A stretch of DNA of 25,354 bases from Lachnospiraceae bacterium (GTDB lineage Bacteria > Bacillota > Clostridia > Lachnospirales > Lachnospiraceae), in the NCBI GenBank assembly GCA_900767585.1, contig CAAFZP010000106.1, forward strand, positions 1 through 25,354. Direction: 5' to 3'. Of the stretch, positions 1 through 7,696 are shown piece by piece. Within the stretch, counting starts at the first letter, position 1. Each line of letters begins with the position of its first letter. The translations under genes were made by a program, and so were the position numbers. The notes under the pieces are model-generated. The model saw only the letters and a list, made by a program, of their open reading frames with translations, did not search any database and was not told where the DNA came from.

Positions 1-945
1 GTCTTTTACTTCGGCGGCACTATGGAGCTTACAAACTGCCTTTTGATGCTGATCTGCTCCTTCATTCTCTTTGAGCAGTTGGACGCTGCCGGGAGCTTTT
101 CGTCCCTGTTCCGTTCCATCGACATCGGCGTGGACAAGGCAAACGCAATTCTGCTTGTAGAGCCTATGGATATTGACGGGGAAGAGCTGTCGCCGGAGCG
201 GGAGGATATTGCTCTGTCTCATGTAAGCTTCTCCTACGGCAGCAAGCCCATTTTGCAAGATGTGTCCCTGACGATTCCGGAGAAAACCACCGTGGCCATC
301 GTCGGTCCCTCCGGAAGCGGCAAAACAACCCTCTGCAATCTTATGGCGCGGTTCTGGGATGTGCAGTCCGGCAGCGTGCGCCTCGGCGAACGGGATGTAC
401 GGGAGTACAGCTATGACAGCCTCATCCGCAATTTCTCCTTTGTGTTTCAGCGGACATATCTGTTCTCGGACACCATCGCCAACAATATCCGCTTCGGAAA
501 GCCCGATGCCTCCATGGAGGAGGTAAAGGCCGCGGCAAAGAAGGCACGGTGCTTCGACTTTATCATGGGGCTGCCGGACGGCTTTGACACTATTATCGGT
601 GAGGGCGGTGCAACGCTCTCCGGTGGCGAGCGGCAGCGCATTTCCATCGCCCGGGCAATCATGAAGGACGCGCCTATCATCATTCTGGACGAGGCCACGG
701 CCAATGTGGACCCGGAAAATGAAAAAGAGCTGATGGAGGCTGTCTCCGAGCTGACCCAGGACAAGACCGTTATCATGATTGCCCATCGGCTGAAAACCGT
801 GCGCAATGCCGACAAAATATTCGTTGTTGATCACGGCAAGATCGTCCAGCAGGGCCCCCATGACGAGCTGGTGGCCATTCCCGGAAAATACAAAGAATTT
901 ATCGACATCCGAAAGAAAGCAGAAGGCTGGAACCTTGCAGAATAA
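1..945 (+). CDS. ABC exporter half-transporter, C-terminal part (5' end outside window)
   Basis: The frame is open from base 1, so the gene begins before the window; 314 residues are visible. The first ~45 are the end of an exporter-type membrane domain. The rest is a complete nucleotide-binding domain: Walker A GPSGSGKTT near base 304, signature LSGGERQR at 616-639, Walker B IIILDEATA, and the H-loop histidine in IAHRLKTV. The fused membrane-plus-ATPase order is that of homo- or heterodimeric exporters of drugs, peptides, lipids or siderophores; the substrate cannot be read from the sequence. Base composition is clearly GC-richer, especially at third codon positions, than the genes from 1040 onward, which suggests a different origin. 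A ribosome binding site overlaps its stop codon, so another gene once followed or still does in relatives. Confidence in the family is high; the role is unknown. Confidence 0.93.
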   Translation, partial: VFYFGGTMELTNCLLMLICSFILFEQLDAAGSFSSLFRSIDIGVDKANAILLVEPMDIDGEELSPEREDIALSHVSFSYGSKPILQDVSLTIPEKTTVAIVGPSGSGKTTLCNLMARFWDVQSGSVRLGERDVREYSYDSLIRNFSFVFQRTYLFSDTIANNIRFGKPDASMEEVKAAAKKARCFDFIMGLPDGFDTIIGEGGATLSGGERQRISIARAIMKDAPIIILDEATANVDPENEKELMEAVSELTQDKTVIMIAHRLKTVRNADKIFVVDHGKIVQQGPHDELVAIPGKYKEFIDIRKKAEGWNLAE

Positions 946-958
946 AGGAGAAGTCATT

Positions 959-1003
959 ATGAATGAAACAAAAAAGCTTGAATTAAAAAAAGAAGATACC
1001 TAA
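959..1003 (+). pseudogene. 14-codon ORF with strong RBS, probable stump of a lost gene
   Basis: An AAAGGAG site at 944-950, overlapping the exporter stop, is placed 8 nt before ATG at 959. The reading frame (MNETKKLELKKEDT) ends after 14 codons at 1003. The charged start resembles the N-terminus of a longer protein, but no continuation is seen in any frame before the convergent regulator. I infer that the gene following the exporter was truncated by deletion or recombination here. A genuine micropeptide is possible but less likely. Confidence 0.4.
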
Positions 1004-1017
1004 TTAACCAGAGACGG

Positions 1018-1045
1018 AGCTGCGTCTGCAGGCGCAGACTCAGCT
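1018..1045. terminator. GC-rich hairpin between convergent genes
   Basis: Two 12-nt arms (1018-1029 and 1034-1045) pair with a single mismatch around the loop AGGC. The hairpin overlaps the stop codon of the AraC-type gene (1040-1042, minus strand). Neither side has a long T-run, so termination would be weak. It may serve as a bidirectional stop or mark the junction between the GC-rich exporter region and the sugar module. Confidence 0.5.
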
Positions 1046-1927
1046 GCGTACCTGCCTTGGCGTTATACCATACTTCCTTTTGAACATCCGGTTGAAATTC
1101 GACAGATTTGAGAATCCGCATTTCTGTGAGATCTCAAGAATCGAATCATTGGTAGATGTGAGCATTGCACGTGCTTCTGTGACACGGAAGTCATTCACAT
1201 ATGAGATAAAGCTCATTCCGGTATGGATCTTAAAGAATTTCATAAAATGCGATGGACTATAGTGGCAGAAATCTGCAATTTCTTCGATGGAGATATCTTC
1301 ATAATAATGTGTGGAGATATACCGGATGATACTTTTCAATTTCTCTTCATGCTTATCACTTTGCGCAGCCTCGTTTACTTTTGGCGGGTGCGTAATCAGC
1401 AGGTATATAATCTGGATAAGCCCACCTTTGATAAAAAGCTGATACGCATAGTCTCTTTCATCGCTTTTTTCATCTAATAAATCAACAATATTACTGATTT
1501 CCTTGTATAACGTGTGTCCGGGTGTCAGATAATGACGAATCTGGATATCTCCGTTGAAAAAAGGATCGATAAATTTTTGCTGCGTCACGTCATCTGCACC
1601 AAAAGCAAGAAAGTGCTTTGAAAAAAGTATATTTTCATATTCCATAGTTGAATTGTGTTTACCTTCTATGGAATGAAGCATTCCGGGAAGAACGATTACA
1701 ATATCCCCGGATGAAACCTTATATCTCTGAAAATTGAGGGTGACGTATCCGCGCCCCTTCTTGATCACGATCATTTCGAACTCGTCGTGCCAGTGAACCG
1801 GTACACTTGCAAAATCCATCGGAATCGAACATATATAGGTGTTATATTGATATTCGTTTTGAAAGTGAATCTTGTTTTCATTTAATTCGATATTAGATGC
1901 AGAGTCCGGATGTATAATCTCTTTCAT
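1040..1927 (-). CDS. AraC-family transcriptional regulator with cupin sensor domain
   Basis: A 295-residue protein of normal AraC/XylS length. Residues ~42-95 look like the AraC-type cupin sugar-sensing fold (HWHDEFE at 45-51, then a glycine-rich beta segment with PGMLHSIEG). Residues ~196-295 carry the two helix-turn-helix units (IEEIADFCHYSPSHF and ISQKCGFSNLSNFNRMFK, then YGITPRQVR). The ATG is preceded on the minus strand by AGGAGGG with good spacing. The gene is divergent from the alpha-glucan phosphorylase gene, with a 133-bp shared promoter region. Regulators of this architecture usually activate adjacent carbohydrate genes, so it may control malP, itself, or both. The effector is not readable from the sequence. 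Confidence 0.93.
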   Translation of the reverse strand: MKEIIHPDSASNIELNENKIHFQNEYQYNTYICSIPMDFASVPVHWHDEFEMIVIKKGRGYVTLNFQRYKVSSGDIVIVLPGMLHSIEGKHNSTMEYENILFSKHFLAFGADDVTQQKFIDPFFNGDIQIRHYLTPGHTLYKEISNIVDLLDEKSDERDYAYQLFIKGGLIQIIYLLITHPPKVNEAAQSDKHEEKLKSIIRYISTHYYEDISIEEIADFCHYSPSHFMKFFKIHTGMSFISYVNDFRVTEARAMLTSTNDSILEISQKCGFSNLSNFNRMFKRKYGITPRQVRS

Positions 1928-1950
1928 GGCAATACCCTCCTAATTGATAG

Positions 1951-1975
1951 AATAGTATCATATTGTGATACTATT
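1951..1975. promoter_or_regulatory. Perfect 10-bp inverted repeat in the divergent promoter region
   Basis: AATAGTATCA (1951-1960) and TGATACTATT (1966-1975) are exact reverse complements separated by TATTG. The palindrome lies over the predicted -10 and spacer of the leftward regulator promoter and immediately upstream of the LacI-type operator. It is a likely dimer operator. AraC proteins more often bind direct repeats, so the cognate factor is uncertain. Confidence 0.65.
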
Positions 1976-1981
1976 TTGCAA
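1952..1981 (-). promoter_or_regulatory. Probable promoter of the AraC-type regulator
   Basis: On the minus strand, TTGCAA (1981-1976) and TACTAT (1957-1952) are separated by 18 bp, which fits a SigA-type promoter. The expected start lies about 20 nt before the AGGAGGG ribosome binding site. The inverted repeat at 1951-1975 would be embedded in it. Confidence 0.45.
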
Positions 1982-1983
1982 GA

Positions 1984-2020
1984 GAAACGTTTCCAATTCG
2001 TGATATTGTATTATTATAAA
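1984..2020 (+). promoter_or_regulatory. LacI-type operator overlapping the putative malP promoter
   Basis: GAAACGTTTC (1984-1993) is a perfect palindrome with the AAACGTTT core typical of LacI/CcpA-family operators. It overlaps TTCCAA (1991-1996), a poor -35 that is 18 bp from TATAAA (2015-2020). The same core occurs twice before the binding-protein gene at 4560, which points to joint control by the LacI-type protein encoded at 7697. The operator is more secure than the promoter boxes. Confidence 0.6.
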
Positions 2021-2060
2021 AGAGCGTACAAAAGCTCAAGTTAAACGAAAGGGGTATACG

Positions 2061-4319
2061 ATGAAGGTAAAACAGGAACTTGAAAAACTGCTCGGAAAAG
2101 AAATCGCAAAAAGCAGCAATGAAGAAGTATATTATGCATTGCTCAACCTGACAAAGCAGTTAGCAGATGACCGCCGCATGGAAGAGACGAAAAAGAAGAT
2201 TTATTATGTATCGGCAGAATTTCTGATTGGAAAGCTGCTCTCGAATAACATGATCAATCTTGGAATCTATGAGGACGTCAAAAAAGTGCTTGCCGAAAGC
2301 GGAAAGACACTTGCAGAGATTGAGGAGATTGAGGTAGAGCCATCCCTTGGAAACGGCGGTCTGGGACGACTTGCTGCATGTTTCCTTGATTCAATCGCAA
2401 CACTTGGATTATCGGGTGCGGGTATTGGATTGAATTATCACCTTGGCTTGTTTAAGCAGGTGTTCGAAGACAGAATGCAGAAAGAACAGATAAATCCATG
2501 GATCAAGGATCAAAGCTGGCTTAGAAAAACAGATGTGACATATCCTGTTACATTTGGGAAATGTACGGTGCAGTCGAGATTGTATGAGATTGATGTAACA
2601 GGTTACAATAATCGTACCAACAAATTATGCTTGTTCGATGTAGAAACCGTGGATGAATCCATCGTAGATGCGAATCATCAGTTTGATAAAACAGACATCG
2701 AGAAGAACCTGACATTGTTCTTATATCCGGATGACAGTGACGAAGATGGAAGAAAGCTTCGTATCTACCAGCAGTATTTCATGGTAAGCAATGCAGCAAG
2801 ACTCATTATCGATGAGTGTAAGGCGAAGGGAAGTAACCTTTATGATTTGTTCGACTATGCAGTAATCCAGATCAACGACACACATCCAACCATGATTATA
2901 CCTGAGTTGATTCGTCTGCTTGTAGCGGAAGGGATGAACATGGATGCAGCGATCTATGTTGTAAGTAAGACCTGCGCATATACAAACCATACAATTTTGG
3001 CTGAGGCACTTGAGAAATGGCCTAGACATTATCTGGCAGAGGTTGTTCCGCAGCTTGTCCCGATTATTGAGATTCTGGATGATAAGGTAAGAAGAAGGTT
3101 TAGTGATGAGAGTGTGGCAATTATCGACCGGAATGATCTGGTTCACATGGCACACATCGATATTCATTATGGATTTAGTGTAAATGGCGTTGCGTATCTT
3201 CATACAGAGATTTTGAAAAATTCGGAGCTTAATAATTTTTACAAAATATATCCTGAGAAGTTCAACAACAAGACAAACGGCATTACATTCCGCCGCTGGC
3301 TTCTCTATTGTAATGAACTGTTATCTGATACGATCACAGAGTGGATTGGGGACGGATACAAGAAAGATGCAATGGAATTGGAAAAATTACTTGCATTTGT
3401 AAACGATGATGCCAAGCTTGAAAAGCTCCTTGAAATCAAACATCAAAACAAGCTTCACGCCAAAGAATATTTCAAGGAGACACAGGGAATCGAATTAAAT
3501 GAAAATTCCATTTTTGATATCCAGGTAAAGCGTCTGCATGAGTACAAGCGTCAGCAGTTAAATGTACTTTATGTGATTCATAAGTATCTGGAGATTAAAG
3601 CGGGCAAGCTGCCTACTACACCGGTTACGGTTATATTTGGAGCAAAGGCTGCACCTGCATACACGATTGCGAAGGATATTATTCATTTGATCCTGTGTCT
3701 TCAGGAATTGATCAACAACGATCCGGAAGTGAGCCCGTATTTGAATGTAGTTATGGTAGAAAACTACAATGTTACGCTTGCAGAGAAATTAATTCCTGCC
3801 TGCGATATTTCGGAGCAGATCTCTCTTGCGTCAAAAGAGGCAAGCGGAACCGGAAACATGAAGTTCATGTTGAACGGTGCGGTTACTCTCGGAACAGAAG
3901 ATGGTGCGAATGTTGAAATCCATCAGCTTGTTGGCGACGGCAATATCTATATCTTTGGAGAGTCAAGTGATGCGGTGATTGAGCATTATGCGAAGGCTGA
4001 CTATGTCTCAAGAACATATTATGAGAACAATCCGGCGTTGAAGGAAGCCGTTGATTTTATTATCAGCGACGCGGTGATAGCACTTGGAAATGCGGAAATG
4101 CTGCATCGTTTGTATAATGAACTTCTCAACAAAGACTGGTTCATGACATTTATTGATTTCGATGCTTATGTTGATGCCAAGGAACGTGCATATAAGGAAT
4201 ATGAGAATCGTAAGGCGTGGGCGCAGAAGATGATGGTAAATATTGCGAAAGCAGGATTTTTCTCATCCGATCGTACAATTGCTGAATATAATAACAATAT
4301 TTGGAAAATAATAAAATAG
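2061..4319 (+). CDS. malP: Alpha-glucan (maltodextrin/glycogen) phosphorylase
   Basis: A 752-residue GT35 phosphorylase. It releases glucose-1-phosphate from the non-reducing ends of alpha-1,4-glucans using phosphate and pyridoxal phosphate, in the cytosol. Visible landmarks are YYVSAEFLIGKLL near the N-terminus, GNGGLGRLAACFLDS from residue 97, NDTHPTMIIPELIRLL, KRLHEYKRQQLN, and the cofactor motif EASGTGNMKFMLNGA with the PLP lysine at about 601. It is slightly shorter at the N-terminus than E. coli MalP (about 797 residues) and the animal enzymes. GAAAGGGG sits before the ATG. The neighbouring malQ, binding-protein and permease genes favour maltodextrin rather than storage glycogen as substrate, though either is possible. 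Confidence 0.95.
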   Translation: MKVKQELEKLLGKEIAKSSNEEVYYALLNLTKQLADDRRMEETKKKIYYVSAEFLIGKLLSNNMINLGIYEDVKKVLAESGKTLAEIEEIEVEPSLGNGGLGRLAACFLDSIATLGLSGAGIGLNYHLGLFKQVFEDRMQKEQINPWIKDQSWLRKTDVTYPVTFGKCTVQSRLYEIDVTGYNNRTNKLCLFDVETVDESIVDANHQFDKTDIEKNLTLFLYPDDSDEDGRKLRIYQQYFMVSNAARLIIDECKAKGSNLYDLFDYAVIQINDTHPTMIIPELIRLLVAEGMNMDAAIYVVSKTCAYTNHTILAEALEKWPRHYLAEVVPQLVPIIEILDDKVRRRFSDESVAIIDRNDLVHMAHIDIHYGFSVNGVAYLHTEILKNSELNNFYKIYPEKFNNKTNGITFRRWLLYCNELLSDTITEWIGDGYKKDAMELEKLLAFVNDDAKLEKLLEIKHQNKLHAKEYFKETQGIELNENSIFDIQVKRLHEYKRQQLNVLYVIHKYLEIKAGKLPTTPVTVIFGAKAAPAYTIAKDIIHLILCLQELINNDPEVSPYLNVVMVENYNVTLAEKLIPACDISEQISLASKEASGTGNMKFMLNGAVTLGTEDGANVEIHQLVGDGNIYIFGESSDAVIEHYAKADYVSRTYYENNPALKEAVDFIISDAVIALGNAEMLHRLYNELLNKDWFMTFIDFDAYVDAKERAYKEYENRKAWAQKMMVNIAKAGFFSSDRTIAEYNNNIWKIIK

Positions 4320-4410
4320 GATCCATTGATAGCAAATGCACGCAGAAATTAGTAATAAGTAACAAAAAAAATTCAAAACCACTGTGTAATTTGACTAAAT
4401 AAACAAAATA

Positions 4411-4440
4411 TTGACTTTTTTGATTGCAAAAAGGTTATAA
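4411..4440 (+). promoter_or_regulatory. SigA-type promoter of the sugar-import operon
   Basis: TTGACT (4411-4416) and TTATAA (4435-4440) are separated by 18 bp. Transcription would start near 4447, giving an untranslated leader of about 110 nt that contains both operators at 4465-4502. No terminator was seen between malP and this promoter. Confidence 0.65.
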
Positions 4441-4464
4441 ATGTTGTATCATTGACTCATGAAA

Positions 4465-4502
4465 TGGAAACGTTACCAAAAACGATACAACAAACGTTTC
4501 CA
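4465..4502 (+). promoter_or_regulatory. Tandem LacI-type operators in the leader
   Basis: TGGAAACGTTACCA (4465-4478) and a second site with the exact core AAACGTTT (4492-4499) are centred 24 bp apart, just downstream of the predicted start site. Repressor bound here would block elongation or open-complex escape. The first resembles a cre site but deviates at both W positions, so a dedicated MalR-like repressor (the 7697 gene) is more likely than CcpA. Both could act. Confidence 0.65.
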
Positions 4503-4559
4503 AAGGACGTATACGTAACTATTAACAAAACAAATCAAATGATTAGAGGAGGAAAAAGC

Positions 4560-5891
4560 ATGAAGAAGAAATTAGCAGTTTTAGGATTAGCTGCAACAAT
4601 GATGATGTCACTGTTTGCAGGTTGTGGTGGAAAGGAAACTTCCGGAGGAAAGGATGCATCGGCTGATAAGGGTTCGGTATATTACTTGAATTTCAAGCCG
4701 GAGGCAGATGCCCAGTGGCAGGAGCTTGCCAAGATCTACGAAGAGGAGACAGGCGTAAAGGTAACCGTTGTTACAGCCGCATCCGGTCAGTATGAGACAA
4801 CTCTTAAGAGTGAGATGGGTAAATCAGAATGTCCGACAATGTTCCAGGTAAATGGTCCGGTCGGCTTGGCATCATGGAAAGATTATTGTGCAGATTTGTC
4901 TGACACAGAAGTTTACAAGCAGCTTACTTCAGAGGATTTCGCTTTGAAGGATGGCGATAAGGTAGCAGGTATCGGATATGTTATTGAGTCCTACGGTATC
5001 ATCTGCAATAAGAAGCTTCTTGCTAAGGCAGGTTATTCCATGGATGACATCAAGAACTTTGCAGATCTGAAGAAGGTAGCAGAAGATATTACAGCAAGAC
5101 GTGATGAACTTGGATTTGATGCATTTACATCCGCAGGTATGGATGGTTCATCAGACTGGAGATATAAGACTCACCTTGCAAACCTTCCTGTATACTATGA
5201 GTATCAGGCAGACGGAATCAACAACACAAAGGCAATCAAGGGCACATACCTGGATAATTATCGTCAGATCTGGGATTTGTACATTAACAACTCAACAACA
5301 GATCCAAAGCAGCTCAGCGTTAAGACCGGTGATGATGCAGTTGCTGAGTTCGTAGCAGAAAAAGCAGTATTTTACCAGAATGGTACATGGGCATATTCAG
5401 ATATAAGCTCAGTCGGAGATGAGAATCTCGGAATGCTTCCGATTTATATCGGTGTAGACGGAGAAGAGAATCAGGGACTTTGTACAGGTACAGAGAATTA
5501 CTGGTGTGTAAATAGTAAGGCTTCCGAAGCAGACATCAAGGCAACAGAAGATTTCATGGCATGGCTTTCTACAGACGATACAGCACTTAAGGCAATCTGT
5601 GGTTCACAGGGTGCAATGCCATCCGGAGCAGATGGAATGGGATTTGTTACTCCATTCAAGAAGAACCTTGAGTCAGATAACCTTCTTGTGAATATCGCAA
5701 GCCAGTATGTTGCAGATGGCAAGACACCTGTAAGCTGGAACTTCACAACAATGCCTTCTGAGACATGGAAGAACGAAGTAGGATCAGCGCTTACTGTATA
5801 CGCTTCCGATCAGACAGATGCGAATTGGGATCTTGTAAAGAAAGCATTCGTTGAAGGCTGGGCTACAGAGAGTCAGGCAGCAGGAAACTAG
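4560..5891 (+). CDS. Extracellular sugar (maltodextrin) ABC transporter substrate-binding lipoprotein
   Basis: 443 residues. The start was placed at the ATG after AGAGGAGG. An upstream in-frame ATG at 4452 would translate through the operators and bury the signal peptide. The lysine-rich start, hydrophobic core and lipobox LFAGC predict lipidation at Cys22 and anchoring on the outer face of the membrane. The mature part (LNFKPEADAQWQELAKIYEE, then VTVVTAASGQYETTL) is typical of family-1 (MalE/MsmE-like) binding proteins. It leads an operon with two permeases, a LacI regulator and malQ, and follows malP, so malto-oligosaccharide binding is the best inference. A hairpin terminator just after the gene should make it more abundant than the permeases. 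Confidence 0.92.
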   Translation: MKKKLAVLGLAATMMMSLFAGCGGKETSGGKDASADKGSVYYLNFKPEADAQWQELAKIYEEETGVKVTVVTAASGQYETTLKSEMGKSECPTMFQVNGPVGLASWKDYCADLSDTEVYKQLTSEDFALKDGDKVAGIGYVIESYGIICNKKLLAKAGYSMDDIKNFADLKKVAEDITARRDELGFDAFTSAGMDGSSDWRYKTHLANLPVYYEYQADGINNTKAIKGTYLDNYRQIWDLYINNSTTDPKQLSVKTGDDAVAEFVAEKAVFYQNGTWAYSDISSVGDENLGMLPIYIGVDGEENQGLCTGTENYWCVNSKASEADIKATEDFMAWLSTDDTALKAICGSQGAMPSGADGMGFVTPFKKNLESDNLLVNIASQYVADGKTPVSWNFTTMPSETWKNEVGSALTVYASDQTDANWDLVKKAFVEGWATESQAAGN

Positions 5892-5923
5892 GATTAAGAA
5901 GCCTGATAAAACAACCTGTAATT

Positions 5924-5954
5924 AAAAAGGGAGGAGACAGTTCCTCCCTTTTTT
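5924..5954 (+). terminator. Intra-operon terminator after the binding-protein gene
   Basis: A 12-bp perfect stem (5924-5935 with 5942-5953, GGGAGGA/TCCTCCC core flanked by A and T runs) with loop GACAGT ends in a T-run. No new promoter is evident before the next gene, so partial read-through probably sets a high binding-protein to permease ratio. Confidence 0.85.
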
Positions 5955-5989
5955 AGAAGGTAGTTGTTCGAGGGCATAGGAGGTATAAG

Positions 5990-6832
5990 ATGGAAAAGGC
6001 AGTAAAAAAATATTGGCCAATATTTTTGGTACCGACTATGGCTGCATTTTTGATAGGATTTATTATTCCTTTTATTGAAGGTATTTACTTGTCTTTCTGT
6101 AATTTTACAACAATCAAGGATGCAAAATTTGTCGGAATACAAAACTATATAGACGCATTTAAAGATTCAAATTTTCTTGGATCATTCAAATTCACTACTT
6201 TATTTGCAATCGTTTCACTTGTGTTGATCAATGTACTTGCATTTTTGGTTGCTCTGGCGTTGACACAGAATATCAAAGGAAAGAATATTTTCCGTACAGT
6301 GTTTTTTATGCCAAACCTGATCGGAGGTATTGTATTAGGTTATGTATGGCAGTTGATTTTTGATGGTATTTTCGTGAAGTTTGATACAGCCCTGAAGTTG
6401 AATGAAACATTAGGCTTCTGGGGACTGGTTATTCTTGTAGGCTGGCAGCAGATTGGTTACATGATGATCGTATACATCGCGGGACTGCAGGCGATCCCCG
6501 GTGATATTCAGGAAGCGGCTATGATCGACGGAGCTACCAGAATGCAGAGATTGTTTAAAATTACAATTCCGAACATGATGCCATCGATTACAATTTGTAC
6601 ATTCCTGACGATTACGAATTCGTTCAAGTTATTCGATCAGAACCTTGCTCTTACAGGTGGTGAGCCGCTTCACAAGACAGAGATGTTTGCCCTGAATATT
6701 TATAACACATTCTATGGCAGAGTAGGAGCTGAAGGAGTTGGACAGGCGAAGGCAGTTGTGTTCTTCATAATTGTAGTAACGATTGGATTGTTACAGTTAA
6801 AGTTGACAAGAGATAAGGAGGTGCAGCAGTAA
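5990..6832 (+). CDS. Sugar ABC transporter permease, MalF type
   Basis: 280 residues, about six membrane segments, typical of the short MalF-like permeases of Gram-positive bacteria that lack the large periplasmic loop of E. coli MalF. The cytosolic EAA coupling helix is at ~175-194 (QEAAMIDGATRMQRLFKITIP). ATAGGAGG precedes the ATG. The stop codon overlaps the next start by one base, showing tight translational coupling with the partner permease. It forms the heterodimeric channel for the lipoprotein encoded upstream. No ATPase gene is linked, so a shared MsmX-like ATPase must energise it. Confidence 0.93.
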   Translation: MEKAVKKYWPIFLVPTMAAFLIGFIIPFIEGIYLSFCNFTTIKDAKFVGIQNYIDAFKDSNFLGSFKFTTLFAIVSLVLINVLAFLVALALTQNIKGKNIFRTVFFMPNLIGGIVLGYVWQLIFDGIFVKFDTALKLNETLGFWGLVILVGWQQIGYMMIVYIAGLQAIPGDIQEAAMIDGATRMQRLFKITIPNMMPSITICTFLTITNSFKLFDQNLALTGGEPLHKTEMFALNIYNTFYGRVGAEGVGQAKAVVFFIIVVTIGLLQLKLTRDKEVQQ

Positions 6833-7665
6833 TGAAAAAGAAAGTGATGGGAATACTTGCAACATTATTTTTTACACTCGTTTCAATTGTATTTGTTGCT
6901 CCAATCTTTATCGTATTGATTAACTCGATGAAGTCAAAGACGTTTATTAACCTTGAGACATTTAAGCTGCCTACAGAGGAAAGCTATGTTGGACTTGAAA
7001 ACTACAAGACAGCAATTACCCAGTATGATTTCCTGAAGGCTGTAGGCTGGACATTATTTATTACAGTATTTTCAGTTGCGGTTATCCTTGTCTGCTGTTC
7101 CATGACAGCCTGGTTTATTACCCGGGTTAAGAATGTTTTTACAAAAATGATTTACCTCTTATGTGTGTTTTCCATGGTTATACCGTTCCAGATGGTTATG
7201 TTTACACTTTCCGGAACGGCAGACTCCCTCCATCTGAATACACCTTGGGGAATCGTAATTGTTTATCTCGGCTTTGGTGCCGGACTTGCGGTATTTATGT
7301 TCACGGGATTTGTAAAATCCATTCCGGTAGAAGTAGAAGAAGCTGCAATGATTGATGGCTGTTCACCACTCCGGACATTCTTCTGTGTAGTAGTTCCTAT
7401 GATGAAGCCTACATTCATTTCCGTAGGTATTCTTGAAGCAATGTGGATCTGGAATGACTTCCTTCTTCCATACCTTGTACTTGACATTAAAGAATTCAAG
7501 ACAATTTCCATTGTTATCCAGTACATGAAGGGAAGCTACGGACGTGTTGATATGGGTGCGATCATGGCATGCCTGATCATGGCGATCATTCCGGTTGTTG
7601 TATTCTACTTATGCGCTCAGAAATACATTGTCAAAGGGGTTGCGGCTGGCGCTGTTAAGGGTTAA
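6832..7665 (+). CDS. Sugar ABC transporter permease, MalG type
   Basis: 277 residues with about six membrane segments. The EAA loop is at ~170-189 (EAAMIDGCSPLRTFFCVVVPM), and the C-terminus is the short hydrophobic end KYIVKGVAAGAVKG typical of MalG/LacG-type permeases. The ATG shares its A with the stop of the upstream permease (TAATG), so the two are co-translated at equal amounts. It completes the membrane channel of the presumed malto-oligosaccharide importer. Confidence 0.93.
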   Translation: MKKKVMGILATLFFTLVSIVFVAPIFIVLINSMKSKTFINLETFKLPTEESYVGLENYKTAITQYDFLKAVGWTLFITVFSVAVILVCCSMTAWFITRVKNVFTKMIYLLCVFSMVIPFQMVMFTLSGTADSLHLNTPWGIVIVYLGFGAGLAVFMFTGFVKSIPVEVEEAAMIDGCSPLRTFFCVVVPMMKPTFISVGILEAMWIWNDFLLPYLVLDIKEFKTISIVIQYMKGSYGRVDMGAIMACLIMAIIPVVVFYLCAQKYIVKGVAAGAVKG

Positions 7666-7696
7666 TATATAATCACATTTTTACGGGAGCGATTAT

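Noticed and set aside
4465..4478. Canonical CcpA cre site
   Set aside because: Both W positions deviate (G and C), and the same core recurs at other maltodextrin promoters, favouring the local LacI-type repressor; CcpA is not excluded.
4452..4559. In-frame upstream start adding 36 residues to the sugar-binding lipoprotein
   Set aside because: It would translate through the promoter-proximal operators and place the signal peptide internally; the ATG at 4560 has AGAGGAGG and a perfect lipoprotein signal.
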